In this document: one piece after another, positions 1-7,498 of the stretch | Layout: the number at the start of each line of letters is the position of its first letter | Position numbering within the stretch: position 1 is the first letter of the stretch | NCBI GenBank assembly: GCA_014379905.1 | Contig: JACMKX010000181.1 | Coordinates: 1 to 64,000, forward strand | Source: Ferruginibacter sp. | Lineage (GTDB): Bacteria; Bacteroidota; Bacteroidia; Chitinophagales; Chitinophagaceae | Direction of reading: 5' to 3' | DNA length: 64,000 nucleotides | Program-made: the position numbers and the translations under genes | The notes under the pieces: model-generated | Told to the model about the DNA's origin: nothing | Databases searched by the model: none | What the model saw: only the letters and a program-made list of their open reading frames with translations

Positions 1-605
1 GCACGCACCAAACGCTTCGAACCTTCGTTGCTAACAGGCTTTACGCCATAACTGCTATCGCCGGGAAACCGAATGCTTTTAACACCCATTTCTTCCAGCA
101 AAAATTTTTCAAATTTTAATGCTTCAGCAGTGCCGGCTTTCCATTCTATACCGGCGTAAATATCTTCTGTATTTTCTCTAAAAATGGTCATGTCCACTTT
201 TTCAGGATGCACCACGGGAGAAGGTACTCCTTTAAACCATTTTACCGGGCGAACACAGGCGTATAGATCAAGATCCTGCCGCATGGCCACATTTAGTGAG
301 CGTATGCCACCACCTATAGGTGTTGTAAGCGGTCCCTTTATAGAAACGATATAATCTTTTGCGGTTTGTAAGGTGGCTGCCGGTAACCATTCCCCGGTTT
401 CATTAAAAGCTTTTTCGCCCGCCAACATTTCTTTCCATTCAATTTGTCTTTCGCCGCCGTACGCTTTTTCTACGGCGGTATTAAAAATTTTTTCTGCTAC
501 TTTCCATATCTCGGGCCCTATACCATCCCCTTCTATAAACGGAACAATAGGATGGTTGGGAACATTGAGCAGGCCATTGCTGCCCATAGTTATTTTTTCT
601 GCCAT
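1..605 (-). CDS. icd: NADP-dependent isocitrate dehydrogenase (C-terminal part beyond window)
   Basis: Catalyses oxidative decarboxylation of isocitrate to 2-oxoglutarate in the TCA cycle, in the cytoplasm. The first ~200 residues are visible. They contain the N-terminal [14 protein letters not shown] motif (here [14 protein letters not shown]), the substrate-binding block [13 protein letters not shown] followed by [10 protein letters not shown], and [15 protein letters not shown], all arranged as in the E. coli enzyme. The serine of RSLN corresponds to the residue phosphorylated by AceK in enterobacteria; that regulation is not shown here. The start is the ATG at 603-605 (MAEKITM). The gene runs off the left edge of the window. 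It is preceded by a ~130-base leader with a GC-rich hairpin and a TACTTTTG promoter box. Confidence 0.95.
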   Translation of the reverse strand, partial: MAEKITMGSNGLLNVPNHPIVPFIEGDGIGPEIWKVAEKIFNTAVEKAYGGERQIEWKEMLAGEKAFNETGEWLPAATLQTAKDYIVSIKGPLTTPIGGGIRSLNVAMRQDLDLYACVRPVKWFKGVPSPVVHPEKVDMTIFRENTEDIYAGIEWKAGTAEALKFEKFLLEEMGVKSIRFPGDSSYGVKPVSNEGSKRLVR

Positions 606-659
606 AATTATATTTTTTTTGAACCGGACTTTTAAAGCTAACTGCAACTTCATTGGCGC

Positions 660-683
660 CTGCCTGCCGGCAAAGGCAGGCAG
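660..683. repeat. GC-rich perfect hairpin in the icd leader
   Basis: The stem CTGCCTGCC (660-668) pairs perfectly over 9 bp with GGCAGGCAG (675-683) across a 6-base loop GGCAAA. It lies between the predicted icd promoter (740-766) and the icd start (605), so it would be transcribed in the 5' leader. It has no T-tract on the icd strand. It looks like a REP-type palindrome; a regulatory role is only a guess. Confidence 0.6.
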
Positions 684-739
684 CACTCTTTTACTGAATC
701 ACAATAGGGTGCCTCCGGAACGCGGTTGTTTTTGTGCCG

Positions 740-766
740 CAAAAGTACGATAAACTACGGCTCAAA
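740..766 (-). promoter_or_regulatory. Predicted icd promoter
   Basis: On the minus strand TACTTTTG (747-740) matches the Bacteroidota -7 consensus TAnnTTTG. TTTG (766-763) lies 15 bases upstream, a somewhat short spacing for the -33 element. Transcription would start near 735, giving a leader of about 130 bases before icd. Confidence 0.5.
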
Positions 767-781
767 CAGGCCCTAAAAAAC

Positions 782-811
782 AAAAAAGCCTCCTGGAAAG
801 GAAGCTTTTTT
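782..811 (-). terminator. Rho-independent terminator of the lipoprotein gene at 834-2621
   Basis: AAAAAAGC (782-789) pairs with GCTTTTTT (804-811). After one mismatch, TCC pairs with GGA around loop TGGAAA. On the minus strand it sits 23 bases past the stop codon at 834 and ends in a T-tract. The A/T arms are symmetrical, so it could work in both directions. Confidence 0.75.
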
Positions 812-833
812 CACTGTCAGAGACTATAGGTAC

Positions 834-2621
834 TTAATTAAATCTTCTCACCCGGAAATTACCTGTTATTGTATAAACGGTGTTAGGTGCAGCCACACCG
901 GTGGCTGTATGGCTGAAACTGCCACTGATAAACTCCCCTACAGCACCATATTCTGTAATATTTACTACTGCACCCGCAGTATAAGTTACAGGCTCGGTGA
1001 TGTAAGTTGTAGTTAGTTCAACAATTGTTTGCGCGCTGCCTACACCCAAACCACTGTTAGAGAACAGGACGCTTACGGAATTACCGGTACCGGTTCCGGT
1101 AGACGTGAATGCATTAATGGAAGACAGGGTTTGGTTATTATTAAAGTAAGAAAGGCTATCAGCCGCTGCAGTAAAGGAATGCGGGGTGCCATTGATGCTT
1201 ACATTTAAAAATTGATTCGTACTGATACCGCATGCCTGTATGCTACCGAGTGCGTTACTGCCTGTATTGATAGTATAATTGTGTAATGTGCTCTGCTGGG
1301 AAGTAGCATTATCTTCTGCAATCACCTCTGCATTGATGCTGCCGTTACACAAAACCGTTGGTATATTGAAAGCACCAAAACCATCAAGTTCATAACGGGA
1401 GAACCAGCCATTCATTTTTACCATTATGGATCCGTTGGTTACCGGAAGGCCGCTGCAATTGGTAACGGTTCCGGTTAGGGAAGCGCTGTTGGAAATAGTA
1501 TTTACAACGATTGTTCCCAATGATATATTAGTGTTCCCGCTCGTGATCGTTTGGGTATAGGACGGGCTTCCGCCTCCACAGAAATTAAGGTATACATCTA
1601 TTTTGAGCGTACTGTCACCTGGTACGGCACCCTGTACATAACCATCGGCATTGGTATAACCTGCTCCCTGCATATTTGTGCCAGTGTTGGTGATGAGGAC
1701 CCATGCATTTGGAATGGGATTACCATTGGCATCATGTATCGTCATATCCAGCTGGATATAATTATTAGGTACATCGCAATTCCAGAAAGAAAAATGGCTT
1801 ACTTCTCCTTCGTATGTGTTGCCCACTTTTACAGCACTGCCTTCTTCTTTCCACAATCCTATGGTTTCATCAAAATACCACAGGGGGATAGTAGCAGGTG
1901 CTACAGCTGCGAGGCCGGCAGGTAAAGGCAGGGTAAGCTTTGCCTTTTTACCCGGGGCTATTTGTAATTTTTCACCAGCTCCGCCGGTTAGTTCAACGGC
2001 AGCCATACCATATGTTACCAGCAATTTCATGTTGTTATTTTCATCAATGGCACGAAGGTCGCCCGGCATAATACGATCCAGGTCTGAAGCAGTTGGGTTT
2101 ATCCATTGCGCCGCTACATTAATGGTTCCGGTGTAGGCAGCGCCGCTGCCGGCATTTACCACTGCATTAGCCGGCAGGTTTATTTTTAGTCCGTTGGTTA
2201 AAGTAACCGTTCCACCATTGGCGGCACTGACAGTACCAGCGGTATTTTTTGGTAACAATTTTATTCTAACCACAGCAGCTTTATTATTGACAGCTATGTA
2301 GGTTCTTATGCCGGGGAAATAACCTGTTTTATTTACATTGACCGTAGCGGCATTTTTACTTACTTCAACATTAGCTACTTTAAAATAACCATACTCATCC
2401 GTGCTCACCGTTTGTATACCTACTTTAACGGAGGCGCTTTGTACAGGCGCATCGTTTTCATCTGTTACAAAGCCTGAAACACTGGTTCTTACTTTACTGC
2501 CAAGGTCAACCGGGGTTTCAACTGGGTTGCCGGTGTCGCCACTTACTTCTTTCTGGCAGGAAGTAAAAGAAACTACCAGCGCAGTTAACAACAACAGGTT
2601 TTGGAAAAAAATCTTTCTCAT
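834..2621 (-). CDS. Surface lipoprotein with carboxypeptidase-regulatory-like domain (paralog of 5554-7392)
   Basis: The protein has 595 residues. The signal peptide ends in a lipobox (SFTSC, Cys22), so it is probably a membrane-anchored lipoprotein. Residues ~45-120 form a carboxypeptidase-regulatory-like beta-sandwich (SGFVTDENDAPVQSASVKV). A segment around 130-160 (NGGTVTLTNGLKINLPANAV) resembles ZU5-type domains; this is inferred from the GG...P.GA pattern only. A conserved block follows, with PGDLR, PLWYFDETIGLWKEEGSA and SHFSFWNCD, shared almost motif for motif with the 612-residue protein at 5554-7392. Two further Ig-like or regulatory-like repeats follow, and the protein ends in FRVRRFN. 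The function is unknown. A terminator follows at 782-811. Confidence 0.8.
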   Translation of the reverse strand: MRKIFFQNLLLLTALVVSFTSCQKEVSGDTGNPVETPVDLGSKVRTSVSGFVTDENDAPVQSASVKVGIQTVSTDEYGYFKVANVEVSKNAATVNVNKTGYFPGIRTYIAVNNKAAVVRIKLLPKNTAGTVSAANGGTVTLTNGLKINLPANAVVNAGSGAAYTGTINVAAQWINPTASDLDRIMPGDLRAIDENNNMKLLVTYGMAAVELTGGAGEKLQIAPGKKAKLTLPLPAGLAAVAPATIPLWYFDETIGLWKEEGSAVKVGNTYEGEVSHFSFWNCDVPNNYIQLDMTIHDANGNPIPNAWVLITNTGTNMQGAGYTNADGYVQGAVPGDSTLKIDVYLNFCGGGSPSYTQTITSGNTNISLGTIVVNTISNSASLTGTVTNCSGLPVTNGSIMVKMNGWFSRYELDGFGAFNIPTVLCNGSINAEVIAEDNATSQQSTLHNYTINTGSNALGSIQACGISTNQFLNVSINGTPHSFTAAADSLSYFNNNQTLSSINAFTSTGTGTGNSVSVLFSNSGLGVGSAQTIVELTTTYITEPVTYTAGAVVNITEYGAVGEFISGSFSHTATGVAAPNTVYTITGNFRVRRFN

Positions 2622-2784
2622 GAGTTTAATTTTTATTTTTCATTTGTCACACCGTATTCGCTCAACAATCATCGCTTTTTGCTGATCAGCATTTAATGTG
2701 GCTAATTGATAAACTATTTGTGATATCCTACTTATACATATACCGCGGGGTTTTGGTAAAGGTTGGGTAGGCCCTAAATAATTC

Positions 2785-3351
2785 TTAAAAATTCAAACTT
2801 CCGTTGATCCATTCTCCATCCATATTGGCATTGTATTTTTTATAAAAGTTGATGGCGGGTTCATTCCAGTCCAATACCTGCCACATCATACCACTAAATT
2901 TTTTATCCCTGCATTCCTGTATCAGCCTGTCAAATAACAAGTGGCCAATACCTTTGCCGCGCATATTATCTGTTACCAAAAGATCTTCCAGGTAAAGGCG
3001 CTGGCCTTTCCAGGTACTGTAACGAATGTAATACAATGCAAATCCCACCACCTGTTCACCGCTTTCTTTTTGTTCTTCACGGATCTGAAACTGGTCGGCA
3101 CCACTCATTTGTTCTTCTGTTTCTATTTCTCTCACAGGAGCCGCATATTTATCGGAAATCATTGTTTCGCTAACAGGGGTTGTAGCTACAAAAGCCCACC
3201 ATACGGGCCTTTCACCAAATCCACTTTCTACAAAATGATCGAAGGAAACAGTTACCTGCTCCGGGGCTTTTTCATAGAGGGCGAGTTCATGTATAAGTTG
3301 CGTCATAGCTTCGCAATCTTCTTTTACCGCACGGCGTATGGTAATATTCAT
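2785..3351 (-). CDS. GNAT-family N-acetyltransferase, SSAT-like, with an internal insertion
   Basis: The product has 188 residues if translation starts at MNITIRRAVKED (ATG 3349-3351); an ATG nine codons upstream is possible but less like the family. It resembles spermidine/spermine-type GNAT enzymes, with LIHELALYEKAPEQV near the N-terminus, VVGFALYYIRYSTWKG, LYLEDLLVTDNMRGKGIG (the acetyl-CoA pyrophosphate loop RGKGIG) and DWNEPAINFYKKYNA near the C-terminus. The acyl acceptor could be a polyamine or another amine; it cannot be read from the sequence. Residues ~58-100 form a charged, Glu/Gln-rich insertion absent from the usual ~160-residue enzymes. It lies 72 bases downstream of the lipoprotein gene stop, behind a terminator, so it is probably transcribed separately. 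Confidence 0.85.
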   Translation of the reverse strand: MNITIRRAVKEDCEAMTQLIHELALYEKAPEQVTVSFDHFVESGFGERPVWWAFVATTPVSETMISDKYAAPVREIETEEQMSGADQFQIREEQKESGEQVVGFALYYIRYSTWKGQRLYLEDLLVTDNMRGKGIGHLLFDRLIQECRDKKFSGMMWQVLDWNEPAINFYKKYNANMDGEWINGSLNF

Positions 3352-3366
3352 GGTAAAAATGTTTAA

Positions 3367-3401
3367 AATAAAAAACACGAATTGTTGTACAATCCGTGTT
3401 T
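3367..3401 (-). terminator. Rho-independent terminator after the lipoprotein gene at 3423-4169
   Basis: On the minus strand AAACACG-G-ATTG (3401-3390) pairs with CAAT-T-CGTGTTT (3384-3373) with a single mismatch and a 5-base loop. It is followed by TTTTTTATTTT. It stands between the lipoprotein stop and the GNAT start. Confidence 0.7.
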
Positions 3402-3422
3402 AAAAATATTGAAAAGAAATGG

Positions 3423-4169
3423 TTAATTATGATCAATCATAGTAAGCGTTACCCCATAAGTACCATCAACAAATTTTCCCGTTACGCTTCCGGTTGGTCG
3501 CTGGTATTCTATGTGTAAAAATTTTCGGTATACCAACCCTACCCCCCTGGCATATTTTTCCATTCCGTAGTTTGTTTCATAGTAGAGATTCAGGGGATCG
3601 GTGGGATCACCAATGATTTCATCTCTCTGCTCTACTTTAATTACATCATCCAGGTTATAGTCACCTACCGTGGCGGCTACGCCTACACTGTCGTACATGT
3701 AGTCCCAGTCGGCTAAATATTTTACCTCGGAATTAAGAGAATAGGTATCTATATAACTATTACCCAACCATGTGTAACCGTCTCGAATGGGCAAACGAAG
3801 TTTTATATAACGGAGATTGTTTTCTACAAATTCCAATCCCTGGCTGGTGGGGGTAGCTAAAAAGGTAGCATCGCCCTGCCATACATTTCCTGGTTTTTTT
3901 ATATAACGCACAATTCTAAAAGAAGGGCGGTTGTTTATATCATTGATGGCAGCATCTACCAGGTATTTTACTTCATAGGTTCTTGTTTCCAGGGCTGCGC
4001 CAAAGTTTACAGGAACTACTGAGTCCAGTTGGTAAGTAATAAACTTTCCTACGGTGAAGGGACTGTAATCCCCGATGGACGCAGTTTCTACTCCGCCAGT
4101 TTTTTCTTTGCATGAATTCATTAACATTGCCACAGCAGCCAAACAGGTAAGGAGCGCAAATTTTTTCAT
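3423..4169 (-). CDS. Hypothetical lipoprotein
   Basis: The product has 248 residues from the chosen start MKKFALLTC (ATG 4167-4169); an upstream in-frame ATG at 4184 would add five residues ahead of the signal peptide. The signal peptide ends in a lipobox (MLMNSC). The mature part is acidic and beta-rich, with motifs YSPFTVGKFITYQLDS and RDEIIGDPTDPLNLYYE. Proteins of this size and opening are common in Chitinophagaceae and are unnamed. I do not recognise a catalytic motif. A TATCTTG box 5 bases before the start suggests a very short or absent leader. A terminator follows at 3367-3401, so it looks like a single-gene unit. Confidence 0.75.
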   Translation of the reverse strand: MKKFALLTCLAAVAMLMNSCKEKTGGVETASIGDYSPFTVGKFITYQLDSVVPVNFGAALETRTYEVKYLVDAAINDINNRPSFRIVRYIKKPGNVWQGDATFLATPTSQGLEFVENNLRYIKLRLPIRDGYTWLGNSYIDTYSLNSEVKYLADWDYMYDSVGVAATVGDYNLDDVIKVEQRDEIIGDPTDPLNLYYETNYGMEKYARGVGLVYRKFLHIEYQRPTGSVTGKFVDGTYGVTLTMIDHN

Positions 4170-4174
4170 AAATA

Positions 4175-4181
4175 CAAGATA
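4175..4181 (-). promoter_or_regulatory. Predicted -7 box abutting the lipoprotein start
   Basis: TATCTTG (4181-4175, minus strand) is one T short of TAnnTTTG. Five bases (TATTT) separate it from the ATG at 4169. The geometry matches that of prmC, fmt, ribD and thyA. A second, further box (TAAACTTTG, near 4182-4190) is an alternative. Confidence 0.4.
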
Positions 4182-4257
4182 CAAAGTTTAAAGACTCACC
4201 CCAACCGCTGTTTAAAAAGGAGAGAGAGGAAATATTATTTTTATTAAAGGTACTATA

Positions 4258-5367
4258 TTATGGCAGGCCGGAACGCTGAATAATTCCGCCTCCAATTACA
4301 TCATTGCCATCATAAAAAACAGCACTTTGCCCGGGGGCAACGCCTTTTACATCTTCATAAAAACGCACTTTTATACCGTTTTGGTATGTGAAGAGCTGGC
4401 TAAGGGCACCTTTATCTTTGTACCTGATCTTTGTAAGCGCTTCCATTCCTTCTGTAATACCATCATATTTCATCCAGTTAAGGCCGGTAACGTTCATTTC
4501 CACCCGGTTAAGCTGTTCTTCATCGCCCAATACAACAGTATTGGTTTCGGGAATAATTTCGGTTACAAAGGCGGGTTTGCCCAGTGCAATATCCAATCCT
4601 TTGCGCTGGCCCACCGTATAAAAAGGGTAGCCTTTATGTGTGCCAATAATCCTCCCGGTTGGATCTACAAAATTTCCGCCGGCTACTTTATCTTCCAATC
4701 CTTCCACACGGCGTTTTAAGAAACCGCGGTAATCATTATCGGGCACAAAACATATTTCATAGCTCTCGTTCTTTTTGGCCAGTTCGGGATAGCCAAAGTC
4801 ATGAGCCATTTGGCGGATAGCAGTTTTGTGGAAAGTGCCCAATGGCAAAATAGTACGGCTCAACAGGTCCTGCTGCAGGCCCCACAAAGCATAGCTTTGA
4901 TCTTTACTATCGTCTAAACCCTTGCTGATAAAGTATCTTCCGCTGGTATGCTGATGAACTTGTGCATAGTGACCTGTGGCAATAAAGTCGCAATCCATTG
5001 CATCGGCCCGTTTTAGCAATGCACGCCATTTAATGTGCGTGTTGCACATTACACAAGGGTTTGGGGTACGGCCGGCGATATATTCCTCTACAAAATTTTC
5101 GATTACAAAATCGCCAAATTCTTCCCTTATATCTAAAATAAAATGCGGAAATCCATGCTGCACGGCAGCCAGGCGGGCATCGTTAAAACTATCAATATTA
5201 CAGCAGCCGGTTTCTTTTTTGCCGGTGGTGCCCACGCTGGTAGCATAATCCCATGTTTTCATAGTGATGCCTACTACCTCATAGCCTTCTTTATGGAGCA
5301 TTAAAGCGGCCACCGTACTATCAATACCGCCGCTCATAGCCACCAATACTTTGCCTTTTTTGCTCAT
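4258..5367 (-). CDS. mnmA: tRNA-specific 2-thiouridylase MnmA
   Basis: The enzyme (369 residues, normal length) thiolates U34 of tRNA-Glu, -Gln and -Lys in the cytoplasm, using ATP and a sulfur relay. The PP-loop SGGIDS at residues 12-17 binds ATP. The two catalytic cysteines are visible in TPNPCVMCN (~residue 107) and in YEICFVPD (~residue 208). The central GHYAQV and C-terminal beta-barrel part (VGQRKGLDIALGKPAFV) are also typical. The start MSKKGKVLVAMSGG is fixed by a TATCTTTG promoter box only 4 bases upstream, implying a leaderless transcript. It is divergent from the lipoprotein gene at 5554, with a GC palindrome between them. Confidence 0.97.
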   Translation of the reverse strand: MSKKGKVLVAMSGGIDSTVAALMLHKEGYEVVGITMKTWDYATSVGTTGKKETGCCNIDSFNDARLAAVQHGFPHFILDIREEFGDFVIENFVEEYIAGRTPNPCVMCNTHIKWRALLKRADAMDCDFIATGHYAQVHQHTSGRYFISKGLDDSKDQSYALWGLQQDLLSRTILPLGTFHKTAIRQMAHDFGYPELAKKNESYEICFVPDNDYRGFLKRRVEGLEDKVAGGNFVDPTGRIIGTHKGYPFYTVGQRKGLDIALGKPAFVTEIIPETNTVVLGDEEQLNRVEMNVTGLNWMKYDGITEGMEALTKIRYKDKGALSQLFTYQNGIKVRFYEDVKGVAPGQSAVFYDGNDVIGGGIIQRSGLP

Positions 5368-5371
5368 GGCA

Positions 5372-5379
5372 CAAAGATA
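5372..5379 (-). promoter_or_regulatory. Predicted mnmA promoter (-7 box)
   Basis: TATCTTTG on the minus strand (5379-5372) matches TAnnTTTG exactly and is followed by TGCC and the mnmA ATG at 5367. Transcription would begin at or next to the start codon. No clear -33 TTTG is present; that position lies beside the palindrome at 5398-5416. Confidence 0.6.
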
Positions 5380-5397
5380 ATAAATATGTGGAAGGGA

Positions 5398-5416
5398 GCT
5401 GCCCCCGGGGGGCAGC
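5398..5416. repeat. GC-rich palindrome in the mnmA/lipoprotein divergent spacer
   Basis: GCTGCCCCC (5398-5406) is followed, after one extra G, by its exact reverse complement GGGGGCAGC (5408-5416). It is strongly GC-rich in an AT-rich spacer. Its edge is 18 bases upstream of the mnmA -7 box, which is roughly where the -33 element would be. It could be an operator or a REP-like element. Confidence 0.55.
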
Positions 5417-5527
5417 AGAGGTTAAAACCCTCGAAATTTTTCTATATTAGTAAGTCGTATACAGGCAGATTTTTTAAAATTGCCAGGGCTTTACCTATTA
5501 CCAGTACGCATACATAGCTCTTTTCCC

Positions 5528-5535
5528 TATCTTTG
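5528..5535 (+). promoter_or_regulatory. Predicted promoter of the lipoprotein gene at 5554
   Basis: TATCTTTG matches the -7 consensus TAnnTTTG exactly and lies 18 bases before the ATG at 5554. A convincing -33 element is not visible. Confidence 0.55.
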
Positions 5536-5553
5536 GCGGCAAAATAACTCTAT

Positions 5554-7392
5554 ATGCCCAAAACTATCCGCAAATCACTACCCTGGTTTGCCCTTCTCTT
5601 TTTAACCCTTTTTATAGGAATAAGCTGCCAGAAAGAACTCAGCTACAGCGCCGGTGGCCCTGGAGGGCCCGGTGTAACCCAGCGAACTACCGTTGAAGGC
5701 AGGGTAACCGATGAAGCCGGAATGCCGGTGTTTGGCGCTACTGTAAAAGCAGGTATCAGCAGTGTAGTAACGGATAAAAATGGCTTGTTTAAGATAGAAA
5801 ATGCCTCTTTTACCACTTCAGAAACCTTTGTTACCGTTACCAAAAGCGGTTACTTTAAAGGAAGCAGGACTTTTTTTTCGAGGGAGAACAGTGATAATTA
5901 TATAAAGATCCAACTTTTACGCAAAACAATATCCGACAGAATTCCGGCCAATGCCGGGGGCGACGTTTCTTTAAATTCAGATAAAGGATCTATTCACTTT
6001 GAACCAAATAGTTTTGTAACTGCTTCCGGCGCTTCTTATAGCGGAACCGTTATGGTAGCCACCCAATACCTTGACCCTACCAGGCCGGAAATTGCAGAAC
6101 AGATGCCCGGAGATTTGCGGGGCGTTTCAACTGCAGGAAGCGTGGTTGGCTTAAGAAGCTTTGGCATGATAGGCGTTGAATTGTTAGACGAAGCCGGTAT
6201 GCCACTGCAATTAAGAAGTGGAACAATGGCAAATATCAGTGTTAAGATTCCTGCTTCGCAACAATCTATTGCCCCATCCACCATTCCATTATGGCATTTT
6301 AATGATAGTACAGGCCTCTGGAAACAAGAAGGGTCGGCCACCAAAATAGGTGACAGTTATGAAGGAAATGTGAGCCATTTCTCTTTCTGGAACTGCGATG
6401 ATCCTTTTGAATATGTAAAAATACATGCCAAGGTTGTTAATGCAGGCGGTACTGCAGTACGTGCGGCCAAAGTTCAGCTAACCAATACTTCGGGATACAC
6501 GGTGTACGATTATACAGACAATAATGGTTATGTAGACGGATTTGTACCAAAGAATGAAACACTTGCCATCGAGGTTTTAAATACATGTGGTGCATCTGTT
6601 TATACCGGAAACATCGGGCCATTCACTACAGAAACAACTATACCCAATATCGTTGTCACTCAAAATGTGATAACCTTGCAGGGCACAGCAGTAAATTGTG
6701 CCGGCGGGCCGGTAACGGATGGCTATGTTCAGATAACGATCAATGGAAGTACAGAATTTGCAGCCATAACGAACGGTACATTTAATGCCAGTTTTATTAG
6801 TTGCCAGGGAGTTAGTACAGCGCAGGTAATTGCAATAGACAACGCGGAACAAAAGCAAGGACTCCCTGTAAATGTAAACATAAGCGGAACGGTCGTAAAT
6901 GCAGGACAACTAACTGCCTGCGGAGTGTCATCTGCAACGTTTTTTAACCTTACAATTGCAGGTGTAAATCTTACAGCGAATACTTCGGAATATTTAAGGC
7001 AGGGATGGAAAGCAGATTATGGCGATACGCTTAATACAGATGCCGACTACGTATATGCAGCTTATGATTCACTTGTTGCAAAATATATTTACTTTGGGTT
7101 TTACCGCCCCGCAAATTATGTATTTACAGTGCCAGGCAGCATTAATGGTGATTTGTACATGGGTTATAAAGGCATCAATGGTGCCTCGGAAGAAATTTCA
7201 TTAACTTCTTTGAACCCACTTTCCCAATCTGTAAACTTTACAGAATATGGAGGCCTGGGACAATTTATTTCGGGTAATTACAATGGATTGGTTGTACGGG
7301 ATATCTGGGATTCTGTAGGAGCAACAGCATTCACCGATACCGTAACTGCGGTGTTTAATTTTAGGGTGAGGCACGTTACCAATCCTTTTTAA
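5554..7392 (+). CDS. Surface lipoprotein with carboxypeptidase-regulatory-like domain (paralog of 834-2621)
   Basis: The product has 612 residues. The signal peptide ends in the lipobox IGISC (Cys25), followed by QKELSYS, similar to the QKEVSG of its paralog. A carboxypeptidase-regulatory-like domain (VEGRVTDEAGMPVFGATVKA) occupies residues ~45-115. A ZU5-like segment (NAGGDVSLNSDKGSIHFEP) follows, then PGDLRGVS, IPLWHFNDSTGLWKQEGSA and SHFSFWNCDDP. The C-terminal half has two Ig-like repeats with Cys residues and ends in FNFRVRHV. The overall order is identical to the 595-residue protein, so the two arose by duplication. The role is unknown, perhaps surface binding. It is followed by a strong terminator shared with ldhA. 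Confidence 0.8.
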   Translation: MPKTIRKSLPWFALLFLTLFIGISCQKELSYSAGGPGGPGVTQRTTVEGRVTDEAGMPVFGATVKAGISSVVTDKNGLFKIENASFTTSETFVTVTKSGYFKGSRTFFSRENSDNYIKIQLLRKTISDRIPANAGGDVSLNSDKGSIHFEPNSFVTASGASYSGTVMVATQYLDPTRPEIAEQMPGDLRGVSTAGSVVGLRSFGMIGVELLDEAGMPLQLRSGTMANISVKIPASQQSIAPSTIPLWHFNDSTGLWKQEGSATKIGDSYEGNVSHFSFWNCDDPFEYVKIHAKVVNAGGTAVRAAKVQLTNTSGYTVYDYTDNNGYVDGFVPKNETLAIEVLNTCGASVYTGNIGPFTTETTIPNIVVTQNVITLQGTAVNCAGGPVTDGYVQITINGSTEFAAITNGTFNASFISCQGVSTAQVIAIDNAEQKQGLPVNVNISGTVVNAGQLTACGVSSATFFNLTIAGVNLTANTSEYLRQGWKADYGDTLNTDADYVYAAYDSLVAKYIYFGFYRPANYVFTVPGSINGDLYMGYKGINGASEEISLTSLNPLSQSVNFTEYGGLGQFISGNYNGLVVRDIWDSVGATAFTDTVTAVFNFRVRHVTNPF

Positions 7393-7404
7393 ATAAAATA
7401 TTTT

Positions 7405-7439
7405 AAAAAAATGGCCGCTTAATAAGCGGCCATTTTTTT
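7405..7439. terminator. Bidirectional terminator between the convergent lipoprotein gene and ldhA
   Basis: The perfect 10-bp stem ATGGCCGCTT (7411-7420) / AAGCGGCCAT (7424-7433) has a 3-base loop and is flanked by an A-run (7405-7410) and a T-run (7433-7439). It can terminate both the + strand lipoprotein gene (stop 7392) and the minus-strand ldhA (stop 7499). Confidence 0.9.
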
Positions 7440-7498
7440 AAGTATCATATCATAAACAAGTATATACAGCAATAAATAATACAATTTGTGTTGTTGGT

